A stretch of DNA of 64,000 nucleotides from Nocardioides panzhihuensis (GTDB lineage Bacteria > Actinomycetota > Actinomycetes > Propionibacteriales > Nocardioidaceae). The translations under genes and the position numbers were made by a program. Every line of letters begins with the position of its first letter. Position 1 is the first letter of the stretch. Below are positions 25,996-35,787 of the stretch, one piece after another. The notes under the pieces are model-generated. The model ran no database searches, was not told the origin of the DNA, and saw only the letters and a list, made by a program, of their open reading frames with translations. Location of the stretch: contig NZ_JACBZR010000001.1 of the NCBI RefSeq assembly GCF_013408335.1, positions 3,318,501-3,382,500 of the forward strand. The letters run 5' to 3'.

Positions 25996-28900
25996 CGTCC
26001 GCTCCGCTCGGTGAACCGGTAGTCGCCCGAACCGACCTCGACCCGAACCACGTCGCCGTCCCGCTTCACGGAGATGACGCCGGGGGCGTCGGCCGCCGGG
26101 TCGCCGTCGACGAGCACGTCGCCGTCGGTCGGCACGACGATGGTGGCGGTCGTGTTGACCGGCACGGTGACATCGAGGGAGAGGTCGCCGTCGTCGAGGC
26201 GCCAGGCCGACCGGATCGTGCCGTATCCGCTGTCGTAGGACGCCTTCGCGTGGCTCAGCCCGCCGCCGGGCTCCGGGGCGATCGTGAAGTGCTCGTAGCC
26301 CGGCTTTTCCGGGTCGGGCTGGATGCCCGCCACGGTCTGGTACATCCAGTTGCCGACCGCGCCGTAGGCGTAATGGTTGAACGAGTTCATGTTGACGTCG
26401 CCGAAGCTGCCGTCGGGCATGATGGAGTTCCACCGCTCCCAGATCGTCGTGGCGCCCTTGTCGATCTCATAGCCCCACGACGGGTAGCTGCGCTGGTTGA
26501 TCAACCGGTAGGCCACATCGGCATGGCCGGTCTCGGTGAGCACCGGCAGCAGGTCGGGCGTACCGAGGAAGCCGGTGGCCAGATGCCAGTCGTGCCGCTT
26601 CAGGTTGGCCACCAGGTGGTCGGCGGCGTAGTCGACGAGGTCGTCGGGCACGAGACCGAACGACAGCGCGATGACGTAGCCGGCCTGCGCGTCACCGGGC
26701 AGGCGGCCGTCGTCGGCGACGTACTTCTCCACGAAAGCCTGCTCCACGTCGTCGGCGAGCTCGGCGTACCGCTGGCCGTCCGCGTTCTTGCCGATCGCCG
26801 ACGCCATCTCGGAGAGCAGCCTCGTCACGTGGGCGAAGTAGGCCGTGCCGATCAGGTCGCGCGGGGTGTTGTCGTCGAGGTTGAGCCAGTCGCCGTAGCC
26901 GGCGTCGGGCCGGATGTAGCCGTTGCTGTTGGTCTCCAGGTAGTCGATCCATGCCGCCATCGCGGCGTAGTTCTCCTCGATCACCTCGGTGTCGCCGTAG
27001 GTCTGCCAGACCGTGTACGGCACGGTCACGCCGGCGTCACCCCAGCCGGCGTTGCCCGCGCCCACGACGGGGACGTACGGCGCCACGTCGGTGAACGCGC
27101 CGTCGTCACGCTGCGCGTCGCGCAGGTCCTGCAGCCACTTGTCGCCCAGGAACGTCGAGACATCCATGTTGAAGGCTGCCGTCGGGGCGAACACGTTGAT
27201 GTCGCCGGTCCAGCCCATCCGCTCGTCGCGCTGGGGACAGTCGGTCGGGACGCTCAGGAAGTTGCCGCGCTGCGACCACACGATGTTGCTCTGCAGCTGG
27301 TCGAGCATCGGGCTGGAGGTGTCGAGCGAGCCGGTCTCGGGCGCGTCGGTGTTCATCACCTGACCCACGACGTCCGACGGGCGGGGGCGGCCCGGATAGC
27401 CGGTGATCTCGACGTAGCGGAAGCCGTGGAAGGTGAAGACCGGGTCGATCGTCTCGACGTCGTCACCCCGCGCGGTGTAATGGTCGGTCGCCTTCGCCGA
27501 CCGCAGGTTCTCGGTGTAGAGCGTGCCGTCGGGGTTGATCTCCTCGCCATAACGGATGGTGAGACGCTGGCCCGGCTTCGGCTTGCGGACCTTGATCCGG
27601 GCGGTGCCGACCATGTTCTGGCCCAGGTCGAAGACGTACGTGTCGGGTGCAGGCTCCGTCATCTGCCGCGTCGGCAGCTCCTGCGTCACCCGGACCGGCG
27701 GGTCGGCCTGTGCGACCAGCTCGGCGGTGACGTCGGTCTTGGGGACCACCGGCTTCCACGACGTGTCGTCGTAACCGGCGCGGGTCCAGCCGCGGGTCTC
27801 CTCGCGAGCGTCGTACTCCTCACCGTCGAGCATGTCGGAGACGCGGATCGCGCCGCGGGCACTGCGCCAGGAGGTGTCGGTCTTGACCGTCTCGGTGGTG
27901 CCGTCGGCGTAGGTGATCTCGAGCTGGCCGATCAGGCCAGGCAGCTCGCCGTAGAGGTTGGGTCCATAGATCGCGACCCGGCCGGCGTACCAACCGGTGG
28001 AGAGCCGGGCGCCGATGGCGTTGTCGCCGTCGCGCAGCAGGTCGGTGACGTCGTAGGTCTGGTACTGCACCCGCTGGGCGTAGTCGGTCCAGCCCGGGGC
28101 GAACCGGTCGGCACTGACCATCCGGCCGTTGAGCTGCACGTCGTGGACGCCCAGCGCGCTGACGTGGAGACGAGCCGACTCGACATCGCCGCCCACCTCG
28201 AACTCCTTGCGCAGCTGCGAGGTGCGCTCGTCCTCAACCTCCTCGGTCGGCGTCCATCTGATGGTGCGGTCCCCGGCCACCGGCGCACCGTCGGCATGGG
28301 CCCTGCCGTGCTCATAGACCTCGCCGGAGTGGCTCCACCAACCGGCTTTGCCCTCGACGTCACCCATCTCCAAGTAGTAGGTGCCCGGTTCGGCCGGCTC
28401 GTCGAGGCGCACCTCGCCCCAGCCGTTGTCGGCGTGGTCGACGACGCGCTCAGTCGCAACGACATCGCCCTCCGGCCCGTCACGACGAAGGGTGAGCGTG
28501 AAGTCGGCGTCGGCCGTGTTCCAGGTAGGCATCCGGCCGGCTGCCGCCACGAACGGTCGGTCTGTGGTGAAGGTCTGACCGAGGGTGCGGTCGACCAGCA
28601 GCTCGGCCGGCTGGTTCTGTTCGTTGTTGGCGGTCGGCAGCCAGATCGGCGCGTCGTGGGCGATCCACTCCGCCGACCAGTCCGACTTCTCCAGCAGTCC
28701 GGTCTCGAACCACGACACCGGGCTTCGCGGAGCGGCCCGGCCATCGGCGTCCCACACCTCGACGCTCCAGAAGTAGCGCGTCCGCGAGGTCAGATCCGGG
28801 CCGTCGTACGCCACCTGAACCGAGTCAGCCGCCTCGACCTTGCCGCTGTCCCACACGTCCGGGTCGCCCTTCGCCAGCAGACCAGGGCTGGACGCGATCT

Positions 28901-29126
28901 GCACCCGGTACGCAGTCTGCGCCTGGCCACGCTGACTGGCGCGCATCACCCAGCCGAATCGCGGTGTTCGATCGTCGATGCCGAGGGGGTGGCGTTCGCC
29001 GTTGGTGGTCAGCTTGCCCACCCGGAGATCACTTGGCTTGGCGGCCGCAGCGGCCCCGATCCCGTGCACGCCACTGCCTAGAAACAGCAGGGCGACCGTG
29101 ACTAGCGTGGCGATGATTCGTGGCAT
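25992..29126 (-). CDS. Secreted alpha-L-rhamnosidase, GH78 family
   Basis: A 1044-residue exported enzyme that should release terminal L-rhamnose from plant glycosides, polysaccharides or bacterial glycans. Domains in order are a signal peptide (residues 1-30), the Bac_rhamnosid N-terminal beta-sandwich (LNGRMVSADRFAPGWTDY), further beta domains, and the (alpha/alpha)6 catalytic barrel. The hallmark DCPQRDERMGWTGD supplies the conserved acids; the later GATTIWERWNSI supplies another essential Glu. A C-terminal beta domain closes the protein. I start it at ATG 29126, which has GGGAG eight bases upstream. It is the first gene of an operon with the GH106-like enzyme. A LacI-type palindrome lies in its promoter region. 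Confidence 0.93.
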   Translation of the reverse strand: MPRIIATLVTVALLFLGSGVHGIGAAAAAKPSDLRVGKLTTNGERHPLGIDDRTPRFGWVMRASQRGQAQTAYRVQIASSPGLLAKGDPDVWDSGKVEAADSVQVAYDGPDLTSRTRYFWSVEVWDADGRAAPRSPVSWFETGLLEKSDWSAEWIAHDAPIWLPTANNEQNQPAELLVDRTLGQTFTTDRPFVAAAGRMPTWNTADADFTLTLRRDGPEGDVVATERVVDHADNGWGEVRLDEPAEPGTYYLEMGDVEGKAGWWSHSGEVYEHGRAHADGAPVAGDRTIRWTPTEEVEDERTSQLRKEFEVGGDVESARLHVSALGVHDVQLNGRMVSADRFAPGWTDYAQRVQYQTYDVTDLLRDGDNAIGARLSTGWYAGRVAIYGPNLYGELPGLIGQLEITYADGTTETVKTDTSWRSARGAIRVSDMLDGEEYDAREETRGWTRAGYDDTSWKPVVPKTDVTAELVAQADPPVRVTQELPTRQMTEPAPDTYVFDLGQNMVGTARIKVRKPKPGQRLTIRYGEEINPDGTLYTENLRSAKATDHYTARGDDVETIDPVFTFHGFRYVEITGYPGRPRPSDVVGQVMNTDAPETGSLDTSSPMLDQLQSNIVWSQRGNFLSVPTDCPQRDERMGWTGDINVFAPTAAFNMDVSTFLGDKWLQDLRDAQRDDGAFTDVAPYVPVVGAGNAGWGDAGVTVPYTVWQTYGDTEVIEENYAAMAAWIDYLETNSNGYIRPDAGYGDWLNLDDNTPRDLIGTAYFAHVTRLLSEMASAIGKNADGQRYAELADDVEQAFVEKYVADDGRLPGDAQAGYVIALSFGLVPDDLVDYAADHLVANLKRHDWHLATGFLGTPDLLPVLTETGHADVAYRLINQRSYPSWGYEIDKGATTIWERWNSIMPDGSFGDVNMNSFNHYAYGAVGNWMYQTVAGIQPDPEKPGYEHFTIAPEPGGGLSHAKASYDSGYGTIRSAWRLDDGDLSLDVTVPVNTTATIVVPTDGDVLVDGDPAADAPGVISVKRDGDVVRVEVGSGDYRFTERSGR

Positions 29127-29167
29127 GGGCTCCACTCCCAGGTGGGTCAGATCAAGCCGAATAAAAA

Positions 29168-29178
29168 CGTTTCAAACG
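29168..29178. promoter_or_regulatory. Palindromic LacI-like operator upstream of rhamnosidase operon
   Basis: CGTTTCAAACG is a perfect inverted repeat (5-bp arms, one central base) in an AT-rich patch (AATAAAAACGTTTC) 42 bases before the GH78 start. AACGTTT-type palindromes are typical LacI-family operators for sugar-use genes in actinobacteria. No LacI gene lies in the window, so the regulator would be encoded elsewhere. Confidence 0.5.
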
Positions 29179-29275
29179 CGCTCTGGAACCTAGCGAGGTG
29201 ACGTGCATCACGTCAATGAAGCGGCCGGATGCGGCCACGTCAGACGTCGCACCTCCGGTTCCGGTGCTCACCACG

Positions 29276-30298
<1,023 letters not shown>

Positions 30299-31456
30299 TC
30301 AGAGGTTGCGGGAGATGACCAGGCGCATGATGTCGGAGGTCCCCTCCTCGATCTCCTCCAGCTTCACGTCGCGCATCCACTGTTCGACGGGATACTCCCG
30401 CGAGTAGCCCCAGCCACCGAGCGTCTGCACCGCGGCGTGGGTCACGAACATCGCCGTCTCCGAGGCCTGGAGCTTGGCCATCGCGGCCAGCCCGGTGACG
30501 TCCGCGCCCGCGTCCAGCTGCCGCGCGGCGTGCAGGGTCATGAGCCAGGCCGACTCGATCCGGGTCGCCATGTCGGCGAGCCGGAAGGCGACCGCCTGGT
30601 GTTCGATGATCGGCTTGCCGAACTGGGTGCGCGTACGCGCGTAGTCCAGCGCGAACTCGTACGCCGCCCGAGCGGAACCGGTCGCGGCCGCTGCGAGCAC
30701 GACTCGGGAGACGTCGAAGGTCTTCATCAGACCGATGAACCCCTGGCCCTCCTCCCCCAGGCGGTTCTCCTCGGGCACGAACGCCTTGTCCAAGAAGACC
30801 TCGCGACAAACGATGGCGCGCTGACCCATCTTCTTCATCGGCTCGCCGAAGGTGATGCCTGGGGTGTCCTTGGTGAGCAGGAAGGCGCTGACGCCGCGCG
30901 ACCGCAGGCTCGGGTCGGTCTTGGCGAAGACGACGTACTGGTCGGCGAGCCCGGCGTTGGAGATCCATGCCTTCTGTCCGCTGATCTCGTACCCACCGGG
31001 GACCTTCTCCGCGCGAGTGACGATCGATGCTGCGTCCGACCCCGAGCCGGGCTCAGTGGTCGCCAACGCGGTGTAGATCGGGCTGTCCCCGGTCAGCGGG
31101 CGCAGCCACCTCTCCTTCTGGTCGTCGGTGCCGAGCGCAAGCAACGGGTCGGCGAAGAAGCCGTTGGAGCACACGAAGTTGCCGATGCCCGGATCGCCCC
31201 AGCAGAGCGTCTCCTGCACCAGGCACTGCGTGAACACATCGGTGAAGCCACCGCCGCCGTACTCCTCGGGCAGCATGAAGTCGGTGATGCCGACCTTGGC
31301 GGCCTTCTGGAAGATGTCGACCGGCGACACCACGTCGGCCTCGTCCACCTCGCGCCCACGGGGTCGGATCTCCTCGGCCGCGAAGGTGGTGCACAGGTCG
31401 ATGATGTCGCGCTGCTCCTGGGTCAGCGGCCAGTGTTCGATGTTGCGCTGGGTCAT
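30299..31456 (-). CDS. Acyl-CoA dehydrogenase
   Basis: A 385-residue FAD-dependent acyl-CoA dehydrogenase that makes an alpha,beta double bond in an acyl-CoA. The family signatures are ALATTEPGSGSDAAS, the GQKAWISNAGLADQYVVFA region, QFGKPIIEHQAVAFRLADM and QTLGGWGYSREYPVEQWMRD near the C terminus. The catalytic base is presumably the Glu in the YPVEQWMRD segment, as in short- and branched-chain enzymes. Start ATG with AGGAGAG upstream. In this operon it would act on the CoA ester produced by the upstream synthetase. Confidence 0.93.
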   Translation of the reverse strand: MTQRNIEHWPLTQEQRDIIDLCTTFAAEEIRPRGREVDEADVVSPVDIFQKAAKVGITDFMLPEEYGGGGFTDVFTQCLVQETLCWGDPGIGNFVCSNGFFADPLLALGTDDQKERWLRPLTGDSPIYTALATTEPGSGSDAASIVTRAEKVPGGYEISGQKAWISNAGLADQYVVFAKTDPSLRSRGVSAFLLTKDTPGITFGEPMKKMGQRAIVCREVFLDKAFVPEENRLGEEGQGFIGLMKTFDVSRVVLAAAATGSARAAYEFALDYARTRTQFGKPIIEHQAVAFRLADMATRIESAWLMTLHAARQLDAGADVTGLAAMAKLQASETAMFVTHAAVQTLGGWGYSREYPVEQWMRDVKLEEIEEGTSDIMRLVISRNL

Positions 31457-31521
31457 GGTCTCTCCTGGGTGTGCGTGGTGGGTCGGTGATTTCGTGGAAT
31501 CGGTGGTGGGGTCTGAAGTGG

Positions 31522-32928
31522 TCAGAGGTGGACGGCGGTGAGCTCGGTGAACTCGAGCAGCCCCTCGACGCCGAGCTCGCGGCCCGTCCCGGAGTTCTTC
31601 CAGCCCCCGAAAGGCGCCTCGACGTCGTACTCGGCCTCGTTGATGAAGACCTGCCCGGCGTCGACCCGGCTCGCCAGCGATCGGGCCCGGTCGCTGTCTT
31701 GGGACCAGACCGCGCCCGACAGCCCGTACGCCGTGCCGTTGGCGATACGCAGGGCGTCCTCGTCGTCGCGATAGCCATGGACGACGAGTACGGGACCGAA
31801 GATCTCGTGTTGACTGATCGGGTCGTCGACCGGCAGTCCGGTGAGCACGACCGGCCGCAGGAAGTGGCCGGTCTCAGGGGTTGCGGTGGTCTTGGTGGCG
31901 ACCCGGGCGCCGCGGACGACCGCCCCGGCGACCATCTCGGTGACCTTCGCACGCTGGGCGGCGTTGGTCAGGGGACCCAGCTCGGTGGCCAGGTCGGCAG
32001 GGTCGCCGACCACCATCTCGTCGGCGCGAGCGGCCGCGATCTCGACCGCTTCGTCGAGCCGGTCCTCGGGGACGAGCAGTCGGGTCCAGGCGCTGCAGGT
32101 CTGTCCCGAGTTGAGCATGCAGGAGTCGACCGACCACCGCACCGCGGTTGCAAGGTCGGCGTCGTCGCACACGATGCTCGCGGACTTGCCCCCGAGCTCG
32201 AGGGTGACCCGCGCCAGATGGTCCACGGCCGTCGCCGCGACCTGACGGCCCACGGCGGTGGAACCGGTGAACGAGACCACGTCCACCTGCTCGTGAGCGA
32301 CCAGCGGCGCGCCGACCTCCGGCCCGGTTCCGGGCAGCAGGTTCACGACACCGTCGGGCAGGCCCGCGCGGAGCGTCGCCTCGGCGAACGCGTACGCCGA
32401 GAGCGGGGTCAGCTCGGAGGGCTTGTGGACCACGGTGCATCCCGCGGCCAAGGCCGAGCCGACCTTGGTAGCCAGCTGGTAGAGCGGGTAGTTCCAGGGC
32501 GTGATCAGTGCAGCCACGCCCGCCGAGCGCCGATGCAGGGAGAGGTTGCCCTGCTCCACGACGAGCGGCAGGGTCCGGGCGTGCCGGGCGGCAGAGGCGA
32601 GGACGTCGAAAGAGGCATCCACGTGCCAGGTCGCCGCCACCCTCACCGGTGCGCCCACCTCTGCGACTGTCATCTCGATGAGCTCCTCGCGCTGGCGACG
32701 CAGCTCGGAGAGCACGGCGTCGATGTGGTCAGCCCGCTCCTCCGGCGCGAGCGCGGACCACGACCCGTGAGCCTCTCGAGCCGCGGCCACTGCCTGCTCC
32801 ACCTCGGCCCGGCCGGACCGTGCTGAAGTGCCGATCACCGCCGTCGTAGCCGGGTTCTCGACCTCGATGGTCGCCCCTGGCCGGATCCAGCGGCCGCCGA
32901 TCAGTGCTTCATCCCGCGACCACCTCAT
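31522..32928 (-). CDS. NAD(P)-dependent aldehyde dehydrogenase
   Basis: A 468-residue aldehyde dehydrogenase oxidising an aldehyde to an acid. Visible motifs are ITPWNYPLYQLATK (cofactor binding), VVHKPSELTPLSA with the conserved Lys, SFTGSTAVG, VTLELGGKSASIV with the general-base Glu, SGQTCSAWTRLLV with the catalytic Cys, and EIFGPVLVVHGY. The ATG overlaps the stop of the acyl-CoA synthetase gene as ATGA. With the nearby flavin amine oxidase, which would generate an aldehyde, and the synthetase, which would activate the acid, it fits an amine-to-acyl-CoA route. Confidence 0.93.
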   Translation of the reverse strand: MRWSRDEALIGGRWIRPGATIEVENPATTAVIGTSARSGRAEVEQAVAAAREAHGSWSALAPEERADHIDAVLSELRRQREELIEMTVAEVGAPVRVAATWHVDASFDVLASAARHARTLPLVVEQGNLSLHRRSAGVAALITPWNYPLYQLATKVGSALAAGCTVVHKPSELTPLSAYAFAEATLRAGLPDGVVNLLPGTGPEVGAPLVAHEQVDVVSFTGSTAVGRQVAATAVDHLARVTLELGGKSASIVCDDADLATAVRWSVDSCMLNSGQTCSAWTRLLVPEDRLDEAVEIAAARADEMVVGDPADLATELGPLTNAAQRAKVTEMVAGAVVRGARVATKTTATPETGHFLRPVVLTGLPVDDPISQHEIFGPVLVVHGYRDDEDALRIANGTAYGLSGAVWSQDSDRARSLASRVDAGQVFINEAEYDVEAPFGGWKNSGTGRELGVEGLLEFTELTAVHL

Positions 32929-34988
32929 CTGTCCGTCTCCCCGTCGTCCGTGATTGCCAGAGCGTCGACGGCCAGTGCTCCGGCCGGGGAGACTCTCACC
33001 GGGTTGATCTCCAGCTCGGCCAGGACGGGATCGGCGGTGACCGCAGCGGAGGCGGCGACGATCACGTCGACAAGGGCAGGCACGTCGACACCCGGCCGAC
33101 CTCGCCAGCCGGCGAGCAGCGGCCGACTGTGCAGTGCGTCGACCATCGCGCCCGCGGTCTCCCGGTCGACGGGCGCGATCTCGGTGCGCACATCGCGCCA
33201 CAGCTCCGCCTCCGTCCCACCGGATCCCACGGTCACGAGCGGGCCGAAGTCGCGGTCGCGACGAGCCCCGACGAGCAGCTCGACGACGTCGCTCCTCTCG
33301 TCCTGCTCCTCCACGACGTACTCCCCGTCGCCGAGCCGGCGATGCATCCGGGCGAAGGCGTCAGCGAGCTCGTCCGCGGAGCGCAGGCCGAGCACGACGC
33401 CGTCATGTTCGCTCTTGTGGGTGAGCCACCCAGCCTTGAGCACGAACGGTGCCCGTAAGACCTCCGCGGCGGCGCGGGCCTCGCCGATGGTGTTGACCCG
33501 AGCCCCCGGCGGCACCGGGACGCCCATCCGATCGAGCAGGTCGCGCGCGGCCCAATAGCCAGGTCGGACCTCGAGACTGCGGAACACCGGACGCTCGAGG
33601 TCGCGGCCGGGATGCGCCGAGAGGTGGCGAGCGCGGGCCAATGCGCGCAGTGCCGACTCCACCGCCGGGAACGTCGGGATGCCGTGCTCCCACATCCGCG
33701 TGAGCGCCGCCGAAGCTGCGCTCATCGTGTGCACGACAAGCGGAACGTGTGTGTTCCGGGCCAGCAGGGCGAGACGGTCGACGACGGCGAGCTCCTGGCC
33801 GGCCAACGCGGGGGTGTCCTCGCCGTAGCAGCCGAGATATCCCGACAGCAGCACGGCATCCACCTCACCGGAGGCGGCGAGTCGCTCGCAGATCACGGCG
33901 TACGTCATCAGGTCGGCCTCGCCGGCTCCGGCCAGATCGATCGGGTTGGCGACCGAGGCGCCGGCGGGCAGCAGGTCCGCGAGGACGCGCTGCAGCTGTG
34001 GGGAGAAGGCCGGCGTGTCCAGGCCCAGGCCACCGGCCACGTCGGCAGCAACCCCGCCCTGACCACCGCTGTCACTCACCACCGCGACCCGTGCGCCCGC
34101 CGGCAGCTCGGCGACCGAGAGGAACCGGGCGACCTCGACCAGCTCGGTCGGCGTGCGGACCCGGACCGCGCCGGCGGCCCGGCACGCGGCGTCGACGACG
34201 TCGATCGCCGAGGTCATGGAGCCGGTGTGGCTGGCGGCGAGGCGTTTGCTGCCCTCGCTGGCACCCGTCGCCAGCACCAACGTGTGCTTCCCGGCCTCCC
34301 GCAGCCGACGCACGGTTCGTACCAGGTCACGGCCACCGTCGAAGCTCTCCAGGTAGAGCGCGACGATCTTCGTCGAGTCGTGGTCGATGAGGTCCTCGAG
34401 AACCTCTTTCGCCCGGACGTCGAGCTGGTTTCCGACGGATACGAAGCGAGAAACCCCGAGACCGGCGCGAGCAGCGAGGTTCGCGATCTCCGAGCCGAGC
34501 TGGCCGCTCTGAGAGACGATGCCGATCTCTCCTGCCTCGAAGTGTCCCCAGGCGAGCTGAAGGTCCGTGTCGGCGTCGAAGAGGCCGAGACTGTTGGGAC
34601 CGACAAGGCGCGCCCCTGCCGAGGCGAGACGCTCCCGGATCCGGCTGCAGTCTGTTACGCCGGACGTGATCGCCAGGAACGCCCGTACTCCCCGTTCCAA
34701 GGCGTCCTCGACGACCGCATCGACGTGCGCGGCAGGCACACAGAGGACGACGAGCTCCGGAGTCTTGGGAAGCGCAGACATCGACGGGTGAGCCGGATGC
34801 CCCTGCACCTGGTCCGCGGATCGGTTCACCAGCCAGACGTCCCGGCGGTGTGCTCCCCGAAGTGCGCCCTGGGCGATCCAGTAGCCCCACTTGGCGGGGT
34901 TGTCGGATGCGCCGACGACGGCCACCGAACGAGGATCACGAAACGCTCGGAGGGCGCCGGGCCGGGTCCGGTCAATGGGACTGAGCAC
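32925..34988 (-). CDS. NDP-forming acyl-CoA synthetase (acetate-CoA ligase family)
   Basis: A 687-residue fused two-subunit-type acyl-CoA synthetase. An N-terminal CoA-binding Rossmann domain (SVAVVGASDNPAKWG) leads into the succinyl-CoA-synthetase-like flavodoxin domains (GIVSQSGQLGSEIANL; SHTGSMTSAIDVVDAA contains the phospho-His equivalent region). A C-terminal ATP-grasp domain starts near residue 465 (PFVLKAGWLTHKSEHDGV). It would turn a short or branched acid into its CoA ester. The start is GTG 34988 because AAAGGAGA lies just upstream; a longer frame to 35033 reads through the operator. First gene of the catabolic operon, driven by a good promoter. Confidence 0.9.
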   Translation of the reverse strand: MLSPIDRTRPGALRAFRDPRSVAVVGASDNPAKWGYWIAQGALRGAHRRDVWLVNRSADQVQGHPAHPSMSALPKTPELVVLCVPAAHVDAVVEDALERGVRAFLAITSGVTDCSRIRERLASAGARLVGPNSLGLFDADTDLQLAWGHFEAGEIGIVSQSGQLGSEIANLAARAGLGVSRFVSVGNQLDVRAKEVLEDLIDHDSTKIVALYLESFDGGRDLVRTVRRLREAGKHTLVLATGASEGSKRLAASHTGSMTSAIDVVDAACRAAGAVRVRTPTELVEVARFLSVAELPAGARVAVVSDSGGQGGVAADVAGGLGLDTPAFSPQLQRVLADLLPAGASVANPIDLAGAGEADLMTYAVICERLAASGEVDAVLLSGYLGCYGEDTPALAGQELAVVDRLALLARNTHVPLVVHTMSAASAALTRMWEHGIPTFPAVESALRALARARHLSAHPGRDLERPVFRSLEVRPGYWAARDLLDRMGVPVPPGARVNTIGEARAAAEVLRAPFVLKAGWLTHKSEHDGVVLGLRSADELADAFARMHRRLGDGEYVVEEQDERSDVVELLVGARRDRDFGPLVTVGSGGTEAELWRDVRTEIAPVDRETAGAMVDALHSRPLLAGWRGRPGVDVPALVDVIVAASAAVTADPVLAELEINPVRVSPAGALAVDALAITDDGETDR

Positions 34989-35001
34989 AGGTTCTCCTTT
35001 G

Positions 35002-35049
35002 TTGATTGATGCGTCAGTTAAATATAGAGGCAAGCAGACATCCGGTCAA
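35002..35049 (-). promoter_or_regulatory. Promoter and TetR-type operator of the acyl-CoA catabolic operon
   Basis: On the minus strand TTGACC (35049-35044) and TATATT (35026-35021) are separated by exactly 17 bases, a strong sigma-70-like promoter. Immediately downstream, TTGATTGATGCGTCAGTTAA (35002-35021, plus strand) is an imperfect palindrome with 6 of 8 arm positions paired. It covers the expected transcription start, the place where a repressor would block initiation. A related sequence occurs at 37262-37281. Confidence 0.75.
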
Positions 35050-35174
35050 CGGCCAGCACAAACCTTCCGCGAAGGCCAGTCGGCAGCGCAGGCGCCACGG
35101 CCTCACGGATGCGCCGAACAGCCCCTCTCCGGCCTAGGCCAAAGAGCAGGGAAGGGTGAGGATGACCTCCGGCG

Positions 35175-35777
35175 TCAGGTCGCGACAGGCACGTCGAACG
35201 AGGCGAGGGCCTGGTCGCAGACCGCGCGCATCTGGTCGACGCCGAGCTGCTCCGAACCGAGCAGAACCTGCAGGCTCAGCCCGTCGATCATGCTGATCAA
35301 CGCGTTGGCCATCGACGTCGGGTCGCCAGCACGGAAGTGTCCGACCCGCTGACCGTGCTCGATGATGGAGCGGACGATCGTGCGCCAGGCACCGTAGACC
35401 CGCTCGTTCAGCCGCGCCAGCTCGGCGTCGTGAAGCGCCTCGACCCAGAGCTCGGCCCATACGTGCCACGCCCGAACGGTCTCCTCGTCGGTCGGCAGGT
35501 AGGACTCGACGAAAGCCCGCAGCTCGCTGCGCGGGTCATCGTGGAGGTCGAGGATGTGCTGGCGCCTCTCCAGCGACCGGGCGAAGTTCCACTCGAACGC
35601 AGCCGTCGTCAGGTCACGTTTGGTGTCGAAGTAGTAGTGGACCGTCCCCGTGCTGGTGCCGATCTCCTTCGCCACGTCCGCGATCCGCAGTGCCGTGAAT
35701 CCCTTGTCGGCGAGAACCGTGCAGGCGGCCGCCAGGATCTGCTCCTTGCGCTCTGCTTCGACACTGGGGCGTGGCAT
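35175..35777 (-). CDS. TetR family transcriptional regulator
   Basis: A 200-residue TetR repressor. The N-terminal helix-turn-helix (FTALRIADVAKEIGTSTGTVHYYFDTKRDLT) is standard. The C-terminal domain, with AWHVWAELWVEALHDAELARLN and ALISMIDGLSLQVLL, is of the BetI-like type found in regulators of amine and fatty-acid pathways. I start it at ATG 35777, ten bases after the amine oxidase stop, so both are probably in one transcript. It is the best candidate to bind the two related palindromes at 35002-35021 and 37262-37281, thereby controlling both transcripts and itself. Confidence 0.9.
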   Translation of the reverse strand: MPRPSVEAERKEQILAAACTVLADKGFTALRIADVAKEIGTSTGTVHYYFDTKRDLTTAAFEWNFARSLERRQHILDLHDDPRSELRAFVESYLPTDEETVRAWHVWAELWVEALHDAELARLNERVYGAWRTIVRSIIEHGQRVGHFRAGDPTSMANALISMIDGLSLQVLLGSEQLGVDQMRAVCDQALASFDVPVAT

Positions 35778-35787
35778 GGCGGAAATC

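Noticed and set aside
22565..29081. Very long plus-strand frames (544, 842 and 943 codons) opposite the rhamnosidases
   Set aside because: They are antisense to two proteins with signal peptides and glycosidase motifs and show only low-complexity Val/Arg/Asp sequence.
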